Shown here one piece after another: positions 1 through 11,625 of a DNA stretch of 64,000 nt. This DNA is from Alnus glutinosa. Taxonomy: Eukaryota; Streptophyta; Magnoliopsida; Fagales; Betulaceae. The notes under the pieces are model-generated. The model ran no database searches, had not been told where the DNA came from, and was given only the letters and a program-made list of their open reading frames with translations. The position numbers were made by a program, and so were the translations under genes. The DNA is taken from positions 45,215,154 through 45,279,153 of the forward strand of contig NC_084886.1 in assembly GCF_958979055.1 (NCBI RefSeq), written 5' to 3'. The stretch's first letter is position 1; every line of letters begins with the position of its first letter.

Positions 1-991
1 TATTTTTTTCAATTTGGATTTGAGGATTTTTTTTTTTTTTTTTTAATTTAGTTTATTAAATTGATATTTGTTATTAGAATATATGATTCTCACATACATG
101 TTTTAAAATAAAATAAAAAAAATATATCAATTTAATAAATTGGTTTGTAAGAATTTTTTACAAACCAATTTATACCAAATTTTTGTCCTTACCACAAAAG
201 CTTGTATGGGTTTGGTATTCTCTTTCTTTTTTTTTTCTTTTTTTTTCTTTTACATGTATCATATGATTATTGGTTTGTTGCACCAAAAAGGGAGAGGTGA
301 GCTAATGTTACACTGATTGTGATATATGATGTGTCTTGTGGTACACTGGTTCTATTATACTGTTGAGATTCAAAATTACACCAAACCTTTGTTTGCTTGC
401 CAAGAAAACCAAATAAAGCGAAAGGAACCTAGTTCTTTTTTTTTGGAAAAAACCTCACTTTCACCATCAAATAACTATACATTTTAAAATGTTCCCCCCC
501 TAAACTTTAAAAATTTGCAATGTGGAATTCTAATCTTCTAGTGCCTTTCGATTACCCCCCATAATCCATTGGGACTTTTTTGTTAAATCTCAAGGGATGA
601 AAAAAAAAAAAAAACAAAAAACAAAACAAAATAACTCTTTCTAATTTTTTTATTTTTTTTTTTTTAAAAAAAAAAAAATTGAAAAAAGGGAAACGTGGCT
701 GCGGGTCTGGCATCATCGTGGGTCGTCATTTTTTATTATTGTAATTTTTTAACCTTTTTTTTTTAAAAAAAATAATCTTTTATTTTTTAAAACTATGATC
801 TTTGTAGAAATTTTATGAAGGTAAAACAAACATTTTACATCCTAACCATATAAGTAAAAATTAAAAATTACAAAAACAAAAAAAACAGTAGGGGTTATTG
901 AAAAAGTGGTTGCAACCCTACGTTGCAAAATTTTAAAGTTCAAGAAAAAATTGAAAATGCTTGATAGTTAATTAGTTATTGGGGTAAGTCA

Positions 992-994
<3 letters not shown>
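1..994. other. AT-rich intergenic DNA, no gene seen
   Basis: No convincing reading frame is present. The stretch is rich in A and T homopolymers. Positions 130-189 carry the inverted motif built on ttacaaaccaattt and end in tttttgtcc. The same motif closes the MITE at 2516-8699, so this is probably a degraded copy of that family. The remainder is unassigned. Confidence 0.6.

Positions 995-1078
<84 letters not shown>
995..1078. repeat. Compound microsatellite (CT)n(TA)n
   Basis: About 43 bases of CT repeat run directly into about 41 bases of TA repeat. This is a simple sequence repeat with no gene attached, likely to vary in length between individuals. Confidence 0.95.
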
Positions 1079-1080
<2 letters not shown>

Positions 1081-1115
1081 TTTATGATTTTTGTCAACAA
1101 TTACTCCACCTAGAG

Positions 1116-1487
1116 TGTAACATCTCGGTTTCATATTGAGAAGATGAGTAGCCCACATAGAGTGAGTGATTTATAAAGATAGTTATGAATGCTAAGTCCT
1201 ACATTGCCTAATTATTAGATGAAACTGGACTTTATATGAAATTCTAAGAAAAATTCAAATTGATTAGTCATTTTAAGTTGATAGCCCAGATTTGGCTAGC
1301 GCTTTTTTTTTCTGGGTCGTTACAAATGATATCAGAGTCAGGCCATATATTACTAGAGTGCTGCATGACGTGATCCTGACGTGGTGAAACTGGACTTTAT
1401 AAGAGATTCTTGAAAAAACTTCAAATTAACTAGTCATTTTGGGATGATAGCGCAGATATAACTAACATTTTTCTCTGGATTGTTACG
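1116..1487 (+). mobile_element. TRIM-type miniature LTR retrotransposon
   Basis: The first LTR (1116-1324, 209 bp) starts TGTAAC and ends GTTACA. It is followed at 1327-1340 by a primer-binding site, TGATATCAGAGTCA, two mismatches from the initiator-Met tRNA type TGGTATCAGAGCCA. A second, 5'-truncated LTR copy (about 1383-1487) repeats the gaaactggactttata core and ends in ttacg. The direct duplication TAGAG flanks the whole element at 1111-1115 and 1488-1492, which fixes both ends. There is no coding capacity, as expected for TRIMs. The short interior and partial second LTR suggest an internal deletion after insertion. Confidence 0.8.
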
Positions 1488-1899
1488 TAGAGTGGAAATT
1501 AATTGGCATGAAAGGGTTGTACAAAGGAAAAGTGAAATATCAGTTTAGGTAGTCAGTTAAAAAATTCTTAATAACGGTACGAATAGTATTAATTTAGAAT
1601 AAAAGAATGCAACAGTGATGAAAGATATACAATTACACAACAAATGGCCAACGGAGGAGTGAGAGACATTAGCTTCTGCTTCAATCCAAACGACGCCAAT
1701 AGCCTTCATTCTCACATGTATTTTCTTCACAACATGACAAAAAAGATTGTGAAATATACCAAATGAGAGAATAAATTGCCCGTCACACAGTCAAACGAAA
1801 CAAACAAACTGCTTCGGGGCTCAGGACGGTGGCCTTTGGCGGATACTGGCGGCGGCGTTTGTCGAAGGAGGTCGTGGTGGTTGTTTAGGGGAACCACCT

Positions 1900-2115
1900 T
1901 TGGATCAGAAATCTGCCAATTCCTTAGCCCTTGAAGGACTATTTTAATATCCTCTGTGATATGTCCATACCTGCTCCAATCTGGGCCCGTATTATTGACC
2001 GCAGTCACTACTTGAAGTGAATCACCTTCCATCATTATTTTAATGCCGCTATTGCTTCCGCCACCACAAGTTTTGCTAAAATATAGATAGCCTGACTTCT
2101 AACTGCAGTCACCAT
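1900..2115 (-). pseudogene. Fragment of LINE RNase H domain
   Basis: The minus-strand translation contains an EGDSLQVVTAVNN motif preceded by an AEAIAALK stretch. This is the usual pattern of the RNase H-like domain (RVT_3 type) at the 3' end of plant LINE ORF2 (family knowledge). The domain is incomplete and has no neighbouring reverse transcriptase, so it is a decayed remnant separate from the LINE at 2655-8576. Confidence 0.55.
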
Positions 2116-2505
2116 GCCCTAATTTTCTCTTTCATAAAATTGTGAATGATTATCAAATTTCAATGATTTGATTACTTTATTTACATTTTATTCAGCTACC
2201 ATATTTTTTTTCTTATAAATAATGATTATTTGTATTGTAAACATTATCAATAATAAGAGTAATACTTTTAGGCTCTTCCCTAACAGTGGACATAGATATC
2301 TAACATTGAACCACTCGTAAAATTTATTGAATCAATTTTTCATTAATTCTGATTTTATATTTAATTTTTCATCGTATTATAAATTTATTCATATCAAATT
2401 ACAATTATATCAAAATATATCTTAACAGTGCTTTAATAATTATAAAAAGCACAATCTTACCCTCCTCATTTTGATTAGAAATTACTTCCCAAAATCTTTG
2501 GTGGT
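2116..2505. other. AT-rich spacer, nothing recognised
   Basis: AT-rich sequence between the RNase H fragment and the MITE target duplication at 2506-2515. No gene, RNA or structured repeat was seen. Confidence 0.6.
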
Positions 2506-2884
2506 TAAAATAAATGACAGAAATTTCATACAAATTTATTTGTAAGAAATTTCATACAATCCACATATAAGATTGACATGTATCCCTTGGCATGTAAGAA
2601 ACACATGTTGTTTTACTTAAATGTGCTTCTCACATGCTATTTTAGTAGTATTAAATTTAATTTTATTTTTGATAGAAATTATGGCTCATCTTCATTGATA
2701 CCGAAAAAACAATACATCAGAGTTTCTCAAAAAGAACATTGTTCAAAATGAAGGAGGGACAAACCCCCATCCAGACATTAGCTAAAGACTGCTTCACAGC
2801 CACCTTCGCAAGCTGGTGAGCAACAGTGTTGGCTGACCGGCGCACATGTTGCACTTCATAGTTAGAGAAACAAACCAAATGGGC

Positions 2885-5800
2885 TCATGTGGCTTCTATG
2901 ATTACTCCATTGCTACTCGTACATGTCATGTCTTGGCACAGAGCGAACACTGCCGATTGCGAATCACCTTCCACGATGACCTGAGTAAAACCTGAATCAT
3001 GGCTGAAAGAAACTGCTTTCCAAGATGCTAGAGATTCGGCCATCACAGGATCAGCAATGTAAGGGATGATCTGAGTCATGGCTGCCTGTACCTCGCCACT
3101 AACATCCCGTATCACCACCCCAATTCACATCCTTTTTGTTGGAACCTCAATAGATGTATCATAGTCTACTTTAACCCAACCATCAGGAGGTTTTACCCAT
3201 TGCTGATACACTGAAATACTCAACCGAATTAGGCCGAACATTCGCAATTTTGAACTAAGCCAATGAATCTGCAGCCATGTTAGCCATCTGCTGGGGGGGA
3301 GTGAACTCCTTATTGAAACAAATGAGTTTCTTCTCAGCCATATCAGTCTAGCCACAGTCAAAGCCTCTTCCAATTCATCTCTCTATAGTTTCTCCATCAA
3401 TTGCTCCATAAATCCTATGCCATCACTATCAGTAAGAGAGAGCTTCTGTAATTTCCTGGAGCACTCCTGCCAAACTGCCACTGAGGAAGGGCAGGACCAC
3501 AGAATGTGGAATATGGACTCAGACTGGTTCTCGCACAAAGGGCACCGAGGGTCAGGCAGCACACATCGACGATGAAGATTTGCTTTTGTAGGCAAAGCTT
3601 CACTACAACATTTCCAAGCGAATTGCTTCAACACCCCCGACACCTGAAGACTCCATAGTGATTTCCAAAAAGCCTTATTTTCACAAGTTGGATATGGTTC
3701 ACCCCCTATTTGATTCCTGTTGTTTAGTTCTAAATGGTATGCACTGGGAACAGTGAATACACCATTCTTGGTGCCACTCCAAACCAATTTGTCAACCTGT
3801 TGGATAGGACTAAGTGCCAGACTGCAAATGTGGGTTGCTTCCTCTTCGTTAAAATTTTCCATGATTAGCCTATAATTCCACTAGCCAGTTATTGGGTCAA
3901 TTAAGGAGGATACTCGAGCATTTGGTTCTAGGCCAAGGCAGGGAGATTGGACTTGGAACGTTGGGGGAGTTTGCAACCACTTATCATTCTTTATCTGAAT
4001 ACTGGCATTGTTTCCCACTCTCCACATCAGCCCCTTCTCAAGAGCCTTCCTTGCCTGCATGATGCTTCTCCACGCATAGGAAGGATTGTGCCCTAATCGA
4101 GCCTGCCAGAAATCGCTCCTTGGAAAATATTTTTCCTTTAGAATGACTGCCACCAAGGAATCCGGGTATTGGATAAGGCGCCACCCTTGCTTAGCCAAAA
4201 GAGCTTGGTTGAAAACTTCTAAATCCCAAAAGCCCATGCCCCCAACTTACTCCAAGCCAGCCAACTAAAGCTCTTTCCTTGGGAGCTTTTACCCCACCAA
4301 AATCGGCTCATCAAGCGGTTCAAATTATGACAAAGAGTCTTCGAGAGCAAGAAAAGGCTCATACTATAGGTAGGTATGGCTTGCATAACCGCCTTAAGGA
4401 GAACTTCTTTCCCTGCCTGTGAAAGGAATTTTTTCTTCCAACCATCCACCTTACGAACTCGATTCTCAATGCTAGCAAAAGTTCGGATCTTGGACCTCCT
4501 TACAAGTGCTGGAAGTCCCAAATACTTCTTATAACTTGCTATTGCAGCGATCCCCACATTTGAACAAATAAGCTCCCGAAAGTCCCTTCCCGTATTGCTA
4601 CTGAAGAAAAGGGTCGTCTTGGAGCTATTCAACTTTTGCCCCGATGCTAGCTCGTATCTTTGCAATAGGTGAATGATATATCCCCATTCCGAAAACGTAG
4701 CCCTACAAAAGAGAAGGCTGTCGTATGTGAAGAATAGGTGACTTAATTTGAATCCATTTGTTGCGATGGGAACTCCAGTGATCTTCTTCTCTAATTCAGC
4801 CCTCCCCAACAAAGAGCTTAGACCTTCCGCACAAAGAAGGAAAAGATAAGGGGACAAAGAGTCATATTGTCTAATTCCTCTCATTGGAATGATTTTTCCA
4901 TAAGGCATACCATTGATAAAAATCGAATACGAAACTGATGTAACACATCTCAATATCAATCCAATCCATTGTTCCGCAAAGCCCAATTTTCACATCATTG
5001 CTTCAAGGAAATACCACTCCACTCGATCGTACGCCTTGCTCATATCGAGCTTGATTGCCATAAAACCTTTTTTGCTACGCATCCAAGTCTTCATAGAGTG
5101 GAGAGCCTCATAAGCCACTAATACATTGTCTGTTATCAACCGGCCTGGAACAAACGCGCTTTGGTATTGAGAGATCACCAATGGTAGCACCTGTTTTAAT
5201 CTAGGGATGATTGCACCGTTGGTCCCTATGGTATGCCATAATTATTTTTCACTCCCAATGGTTTAAAAAGTGCATGAGAGGTCCCTGTGATATGCAATAA
5301 TTACAAATCGATCCCTACAGTCAAATTCCGTTAAAAATTTTAACAGATTTCGTCAAATGCCACGTCAGCGCCACGTGTCGCCATCTTATTGGCAACACGT
5401 GGCGCTGACATGTCCATCTTAATAAAATAATATAAATTTATTAATAAATAAATAAAAATACTTATTTTTTTAAAAAAAAATTAAAATTAAAATTAAAAAA
5501 AAAAAAGAAAAAAAGAAAAAAAGGAAAAAGGTGGCAAAGCCACCCCTAGTAGATCTAGGGGTGGCCGCGCGCCACCCCCGGCGGCCTCTGGGGGTGGCGC
5601 GCGGCCACCACTTGCCTGCCAGTTTTTTTTTTTTCTTCTTCTTCTTTTTTTTTTTTTTTAAAAAATAATAATAAATTTATTTATTTATTAGTAAATTTAT
5701 ATTTTTTATGAAGATGGACACGTGTCACCATCTTATTGGCGACACGTGGCGTTGACGTGTAGAGCTAACAGATTCCGTCAAAATGGTGGACGAAAAATCG

Positions 5801-7102
5801 ACCGAGGGAGTAAAACGTAATTATTGCATATCACAGGGACCTCCCATGCACTTTTTAAACCATAGGGAGTGAAAAATAATTATGGAATACCACTGGGACC
5901 AACGGTGCAATTATCCCTTTAATCTATTTGCTAGCACTTTCGAAATGATTTTGACAATCACATTACATAGACTTATTGGCCTAAAATCAGCAACTGATTG
6001 AGCATTAGGCATTTTAGGAATTAAAACAATATGGGTGGAATTGAGAGAGTGATCAAAATTACCATTATTTATGAATTCCAGTACAGTCCTCCTTACAGTT
6101 CCCCCAATCGTCTCCTAGTGCTTTTGTAAGAAACAAACGCCAAAGCCATCCGGACCAGGGGCTTTTAAGGGATGCATTTGGAATAAAGCTCGATCCACCT
6201 CATCGCCTGTAAACTCTCTCAGTAGCTCCTCATTCATAGGAGGAGTAACTCTAGTTGGCATTGCTTTAATGCATTCTTCAAGTCCCACCGACCCCTTGGA
6301 GGTGAATAAGTTTTGGAAATATTGAGAGAAAGCAGCCCCCATATCTTCCTGTTTCGACCACCAAGCTCCTTCCTCATCCTGAACGTTATGTAATCTATTC
6401 ATTATTCTTCTTTGGGTGGCCCAAGCATGAAAGAATTGAGTATTGTGATCTCCATGTTGATACCAAGTCCTTTTTGCGCGCTGTTTCCACCAAATATCCT
6501 CGATCTCCAATAAATGGTCGATTTTCTGTTGCAGCTCTACTACAGTAGCCAAGTTACCTGGATGTTCGTTTCTTTGCAAGACTTCGAGCCTCCGAGTAAG
6601 TCTTTTCACTGATAACCCCATAGCTCTATACTTGTTAGAACTCCAGTCTTCCAAAGCTTGTTGGCACCTTCGCAGAAGCTGCTTCATTTCGTCCCCACCA
6701 GGAGCTGCCTCTGTACCAACTCCCCACACGGCCTTGACCACTTCAGCACATTTAGTATCTATATCCCAGCAAGCCTCGTATTTGAAGGAACGTATCTTGC
6801 GAATTGGCTGATGGGAGGTTAGCAAATGTAAGCATATGGGCATATGATCTGAACTGCATGCGGCTAGGACCTCCACCCATATCAGGGAAGTGACCACACC
6901 AACTCGTGGTACCCATGGCCCTGTCCAAACTTCCCAATATGAAGCCTCCGGCCTTTCTCTTGTTGCTCCAAATATATTTAGACCCTCGAAAACCAAGGTC
7001 CCCCAGTTGGTAAAATTGGATAGTCGATTGAAATCTCTCCATTTGTACCTTATGTCTCCAAGCTACAGCATCATGACCCTGCTTGGAATCAGCCTTTTTC
7101 AC
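2885..7102 (-). pseudogene. LINE ORF2 relic: endonuclease, RT, zf-RVT, RNase H
   Basis: Pieces in order along the minus strand: the C-terminal half of an endonuclease/phosphatase-like domain (7102-6752, with GSKYIWSNKR); the thumb-proximal region before RT and its N-terminus (6996-6115, ending LKAPGPDGFG); RT after the nested MITE (5190-4219, with [13 protein letters not shown] and [11 protein letters not shown]); a C-terminal LINE region (4237-3881); a zf-RVT region with CPLCENQSESIFHILWSCP (3862-3383); and RNase H (3118-2885). The active-site motif is FTYDSLLF instead of the usual FADDSLLF, so one catalytic Asp is lost. The first half of the endonuclease is missing between ORF1 and 7102. 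Confidence 0.85.
5204..5917. mobile_element. Mutator-like MITE, copy 1 (714 bp)
   Basis: Long near-perfect terminal inverted repeats start gggatgattgcaccgttgg and end with the complement ccaacggtgcaattatccc. The arms extend well over 100 bp. The centre is a GC-rich block (about 5535-5620) of repeated ggggtggc and gcgcgcc words, flanked by poly-A and poly-T. An exact 9-bp duplication, tttaatcta, lies at 5195-5203 and 5918-5926, the hallmark of the Mutator superfamily. It encodes no transposase, so it is non-autonomous. It interrupts the reverse transcriptase region of the LINE. Confidence 0.9.
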
Positions 7103-7174
7103 CCTCCTCTGGTCTGACCCCGTAGAGGTTCCAATTTTAGACTTAATGAGTGTAGGTTCTGGATGTTTGGGAGC

Positions 7175-8350
7175 TCAGACGTACTGTTCACATGGAACTT
7201 CATTATTTAGAATAGGTGGGCCTCCCTTATAAGTATCCAGCCCATTCACGTGCCTGGGCTTTGAGGTGCGGCTTCTTTTCTTCTCTCGATATGAGGCTTC
7301 CACGTCCTGGCCAGCAAGGTTTGATTTCAACACGTCATGCCTGCGCTTTAACAAACGCTCCCTTTTCAAATTTATGGAATCCGTTGAATCCTTTCCATAA
7401 ATGGCCTCCTTCCTAACTGGATCCTTTGCCAAATTAGGCTCTCCCGGATTTTGAGGCGCCACATCTGGCCGAACATCAGGAGAAGGAAATCTTTCCTTTC
7501 CTAGTGTCGCCTCTGTCTGGGTCTCGCCTTGCGCCTCCCTATCAACCGGAGAAGGAGACCGAGTCCCTCTTTGCCCTTCAATGAATTCAAGTCCTCGAGT
7601 TAGATCATCTACATGGAGCCATGAGCCCCATGCAGGGGCTCCTTCAGTATGTTTTTTCTTCACAGGAATCTTCTCAGGGCAACCCTTTAGGCAGTGAAGG
7701 ATTTTGCCACATCTGTAATAGAAAGATGGCAGTTTTTCATATTTGAAATGAACCCAACACTGGTTTCCAGTCATTAACAGTGTCCTCCCCCGCTCTAAAG
7801 GTTGGAAGAGATCTATAGCCACACGGATTCTCAAGCTTCTTCCCCACCTTACATCATCTTCTACAATATCCACCTCTTCCACCCAACCAAGGGATTCTCC
7901 AATCTTCCTCGCCACAGCTCGATTCATACATCCCAATGGCATATCATGGATTTGAATCCATATAGGTGAACTGTCAAACACCATTTGGGACGCTGGTATT
8001 TTACCGTCGAAAACATTCAAAATCAATAGGGTGCGGTCATAAGACCACCGGCGGCCCTCCAGAACACGTCGTTGATCCTCCTCATCAGAAAATTCGAATA
8101 ACCATAGGTTATCCTGAATTTCCTCAAAGAAGAGATGACCTCTGATGCGCCATATTCGAGTAAGCACCGATTTGAAAGCTTCCTTATTGATCTTCTTTGC
8201 ATCACCAAGTCTTCCAACAAGGCACTTTGAACCCTTTATCCTCAGATCTTCTATCTCATCGTCACCGATAAAGATACCATGTTTCTCCCCTTTACTAAGG
8301 GGAAGAATCCCGTCACTCTCAACCATTGTTAATCCTTCCATTATCAACAA
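7175..8350 (-). pseudogene. LINE ORF1 (DUF4283/zinc-knuckle) relic
   Basis: A 391-residue open frame with the N-terminal pattern of plant LINE ORF1 proteins: a DUF4283-like RNA-binding region (about residues 35-200, with ..GRRWSYDRTLLILNVF) and a zinc-knuckle region near residue 215. The knuckle reads YYRCGKILHCLKGCPEK, where intact relatives have CxxCGxxGHxxxxC, so the His/Cys spacing looks altered. The role in an intact element is binding element RNA. The frame is still open, but the partner ORF2 is broken, so it is listed as a relic. Confidence 0.75.
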
Positions 8351-8709
8351 GGCCTAAACAACAGGGAGAAAAGGGAAAATTGAGCAACCATACAACTCCT
8401 ACACCGGAAGCCAGGAAGAGACAATAACCAACAACCCTAACTTTCACCTAAGAGATGAGAAACTAGAGAGCCGGACCAAACCCTCACACGGAGTACCATG
8501 TGGGACAAATTCCTCTGGATAGATAAATCTACATCCTCATGTTATGGGTTTGATCTTGTTGAATGCAAAGGATCGTATGCTATTTTAATAGTATTAATAG
8601 AAAAACATGTGCTTCTCACATATTTAAATGACACATATCACTCTCATATGTGGGTTATACGAAATTTTTTACAAACCAATTTGTAAATAATTTTTGTCCT
8701 AAAATAAAT

Positions 8710-9063
8710 CACTCCCAACAAAATTGTGATGGAAAATCTTTACCAAACAAAATTTTTTTTGGGTCAATCTGCCCTGACATCCCTTCCATGAAGAGTTGTT
8801 TATAGGTCCACTGTTGAAAAATTAATTATATGAGATTTTAGAAAATTCTATTAGGGCCACCATTTTATTTTAAGAGAAATTAATTTCGCCAATGACATTG
8901 CCAACCGTTTTGCAAAGAAAGCTTTCAATCTTAGTGAAAAACGGATTTTCATTGAGAAAAATCCTCATCGTGTCGCTCATGTTATCTCGGCAACTTGGTT
9001 GAGTGCTGTGCTTAAATTGTATTTTTTTAAAGTTTGCTCAACTTCTTTCCAAAATAATAATAA
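8710..9063. other. Spacer with unassigned decayed coding-like stretch
   Basis: AT-rich spacer. Positions 8889-9020 on the + strand read without stops (for example ANDIANRFAKKAF), but I do not recognise a family. It could be a LINE tail fragment. It ends in a TAA repeat that supplies the target site of the next MITE. Confidence 0.4.
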
Positions 9064-9072
9064 TAATAATAA

Positions 9073-9771
9073 GGGATAATTGCACCGTTGGTCCCTGTGG
9101 TATGCCATAATTATTTTTCATTCCCTATGGTTTAAAAAGTGCATAGGAGGTCCCTGTGATATGCAATAATTACGTTTTACTCCCTGGGTCGATTTTCCGT
9201 CTACAATTTTGACGGAACCTATTAGCCCTACACGTCAGCGCCACGTGTCGCCAATAAGATGGCGACACGTGTCCATCTTTATAAAAAATATAAATTTATT
9301 AATAAATAAATAAATTTATTTATTATTATTTTTTTAAAAAAAAAAAACTGGCAGGCAAGGGGTGGCCGCGCGCTACCCCCAGAGGCCGCCGGGGTGGCGC
9401 GCGCCCATCCCTAGATCTACTAGGGGTGGCCCGAAGGCCACCCCAATGGCCTGGGGGTGGCTCCCTTGCCACCTTTTCCCTTTTTTTGTTTTTTGAATTT
9501 TTTTTTAAAATAAGTATTTTTATTTATTTTTTAATAAATTTATATTATTTTATTAAGATGGACATGTCAATGCCACGTGTTGCCAATAAGATGGCGACAC
9601 GTGGCGCTGACGTGGCATTTGACGGAATCTGTTAAAATTTTTAATGGAATTTGACAGTAAGGATCGATTTGTAATTATTGCATATCATAGGGACCTCCCA
9701 TGCACTTTTTAAACCATAAGGAGTGAAAAATATTTATGGCATACAACAGGGACCAACGGTACAATTATCCC
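9073..9771. mobile_element. Mutator-like MITE, copy 2 (699 bp)
   Basis: Same family as 5204-5917: terminal repeats gggataattgcaccgttgg and its complement, the same inner arm words (gccacgtgtcgcc, aagatggcgacacgtg) and the same GC-rich ggggtggc core, here in the opposite orientation. The 9-bp duplication taataataa is found at 9064-9072 and 9772-9780. Because the target is itself a TAA repeat, that duplication alone is weaker evidence than for copy 1. The right end lies roughly 100 bp before the CT-rich leader of the GOT1 gene. Confidence 0.85.
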
Positions 9772-9859
9772 TAATAATAATAATTTGAGAGTTCTCAAAA
9801 CTCTGTTTGGACATTGTTCTGGATATTCGCATCCTATAGGGATAGTTGTCCTCATATCC

Positions 9860-11625
9860 AAACGACCTCCTCCCTTCGTCTCCACGTGTTTTCTCTCCGT
9901 CTTTCTCATTCACTCTCTCTCCCTCTCCTCTTCACCACCACCACCGGAAACCGCCACAACCTCACCGGAAAAACAAGTATTTCCTCTCTAGGCTCGGCTA
10001 ATTCAACAAATAAGGTAGCAAAGTCCTTTTATCCCTCGATTTCAATCTTAGATTCCGTCATTATCATATAATTTGAGGATTATATCTGAATTTGATAGTT
10101 ATACTGATCTTTAAGTGCTGTTCAATGGCTGATTTTTTTATTTTTTATTTTTTGTGTGTGTGGTTATATTCTATTGCTCGAGTCGAGCTCGAGCCAACAT
10201 AAATGTCTGTCGGGTTGACTCAGCTCCATTGAACCGCTAGCTAGGGCTAGAAGGGATGTGTTTATCTATTATCATCTGTATAAATTTGAGAATCGATAGA
10301 TGTTATAGGGTTGTGCAGATTAAGTCGGGAGAAATTTTTTTTTTTTTTTTTTTCCATTGAGGATCTACTAGACTACTAGTTTGATCCAGCTCTTGAACTA
10401 TTATTTGAGATTTTATCAAAATGTGTTGTAGTTTGAAATCTGCTCAACCTGTCATTCGAGGATGACTTATTGTTAAATGGATCCTTTTAATGAAATACGC
10501 AATTGGTAGAAATACTGGTTACATTAAGTAAAGTACAATCAGATAGATGCATTTTCAGGAAGAGAAGGGATGCAATTTTCTCCAAATACAGTTTTTTGCA
10601 ATCTTCAGATAGAGGATTATTGTTTTGTAGTTAAATCTGCTCAACCCCAACATCAAAAGTTTCAAATCTGTTTAACCCAAAACAAATTTAGGGATGTATC
10701 ATTTGATATGATACTTTTTTTTTTTTTTTTTGATAAGTAGTATGATATGATACTTTTTAACAAATTAAACAAATTATTAATATCTTAAATTTACAAAGTG
10801 GCATTTATGCCCATGGCCTGAATAGTAATTAAAGGAAAAAGTTTAAAGAAGAGAGTACAATCATTAGTGTTTTTCTAAGGTCAGGAAAGCTGATGGAGTA
10901 AGTTTGTGAAAGCACGTTACAAGAGAGTGGGAAACTTTTGCAAAATACATCAGGTTTAGCATTGGGGATGGCTGTCACATTTGATTTTGACATGATGTAT
11001 GGTGAAAAGAAGTACCTTTGAAGACTTCATTCCTTGAACTCTTTGAATTGCAGTTGACAAACAAACAACTATAGCATATTAATAGCATTGAGTCAATTGT
11101 TCTTTAGGGTCATAGGACTGGGAGATTGTATCTGTTTGCAACTTTTTTGAATGCACTTGGATGGGATGGAAACGGACGTGAAAGAATGGGTTTTGTTGAA
11201 GATCCAGAAAATTGGTGTACAATCTTATTATTCAGGGCTTGTTTGTTCTTGGCGATTCATCTGAAACTTTTTTTTTTTTTTTTTCGTTAATTGAATAATT
11301 TACGTAAAAATATTCCTTCAAACTTAGAAGTATGATTTTACGATTTTGATCTCAAAATTGAATAAACTTCTTCAAATTTTATGATAGTGGTATTAACTTA
11401 AAAAATTTATAGTTTAACAAGCCTTCAGTTTTACGTCACCCCAAACCTGGAGATTGTCTTGAATTAACAGTGTAGATTTTTCTCTCTTCTAGTTTTTGTA
11501 TTACAAACTTTAAACACGTTCATAGTCATTCTTATGTTAATTTCTTACATGCTTCCATTTGTTGCAGTTCTTTGGAAGGTGTGTCCTGTTTGCTGCCATC
11601 ACGAAGTACATCTACAATTATCAAG
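9860..11625 (+). promoter_or_regulatory. GOT1 5' leader with 5'UTR intron
   Basis: A CT-rich stretch with CCGGAAA/CACCGG words (about 9900-9975) looks like a plant leader exon. A donor follows at 10015 (taag/gtagca) and an acceptor at 11566-11567 (gttgcag). The next exon begins at 11568 and reaches the ATG at 11626. This gives a 5'UTR intron of about 1.55 kb. The transcription start is not visible as a clear TATA box. The intron contains a very short retroposon-like tail at about 10719-10742. Confidence 0.5.

Larger units (their letters stand above)
2655..8576 (-). mobile_element. Dead L1-like LINE retrotransposon
   Basis: The element runs 5' to 3' from 8576 to 2655 and carries, in order, an ORF1 relic, part of an endonuclease, reverse transcriptase, a zinc-knuckle region (zf-RVT) and an RNase H domain. 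A 21-bp target duplication with one mismatch brackets it (2634-2654 and 8577-8597, core tgctatttta). On the minus strand the 3' end is A-rich. Without the nested MITE at 5204-5917 it is about 5.2 kb. Stops, frame changes, loss of the first half of the endonuclease and a damaged catalytic motif show that it is inactive. Confidence 0.9.
2516..8699. mobile_element. Short MITE split by a LINE insertion
   Basis: The outer pieces 2516-2654 and 8598-8699 form one palindromic element of about 240 bp once the LINE and its duplication are removed. The ends are inverted relatives: gacagaaattt on the left and the complement of aatttttgtcc on the right. Inner arms share the motif gtgcttctcacat. The 10-bp word taaaataaat lies at 2506-2515 and again at 8700-8709, as a target-site duplication of 9-10 bp. 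Size, hairpin form and duplication length fit a Mutator-type MITE (inference). A relative lies at 130-189. Confidence 0.65.

Noticed and set aside
995-1078. Possible CRISPR-like or satellite array
   Set aside because: It is a plain dinucleotide microsatellite with no spacers, in eukaryotic nuclear DNA.
2516-8699. Coding genes within 2.9-8.4 kb as host genes
   Set aside because: All recognisable frames are parts of one minus-strand LINE bounded by a 21-bp duplication, so they are not host genes.
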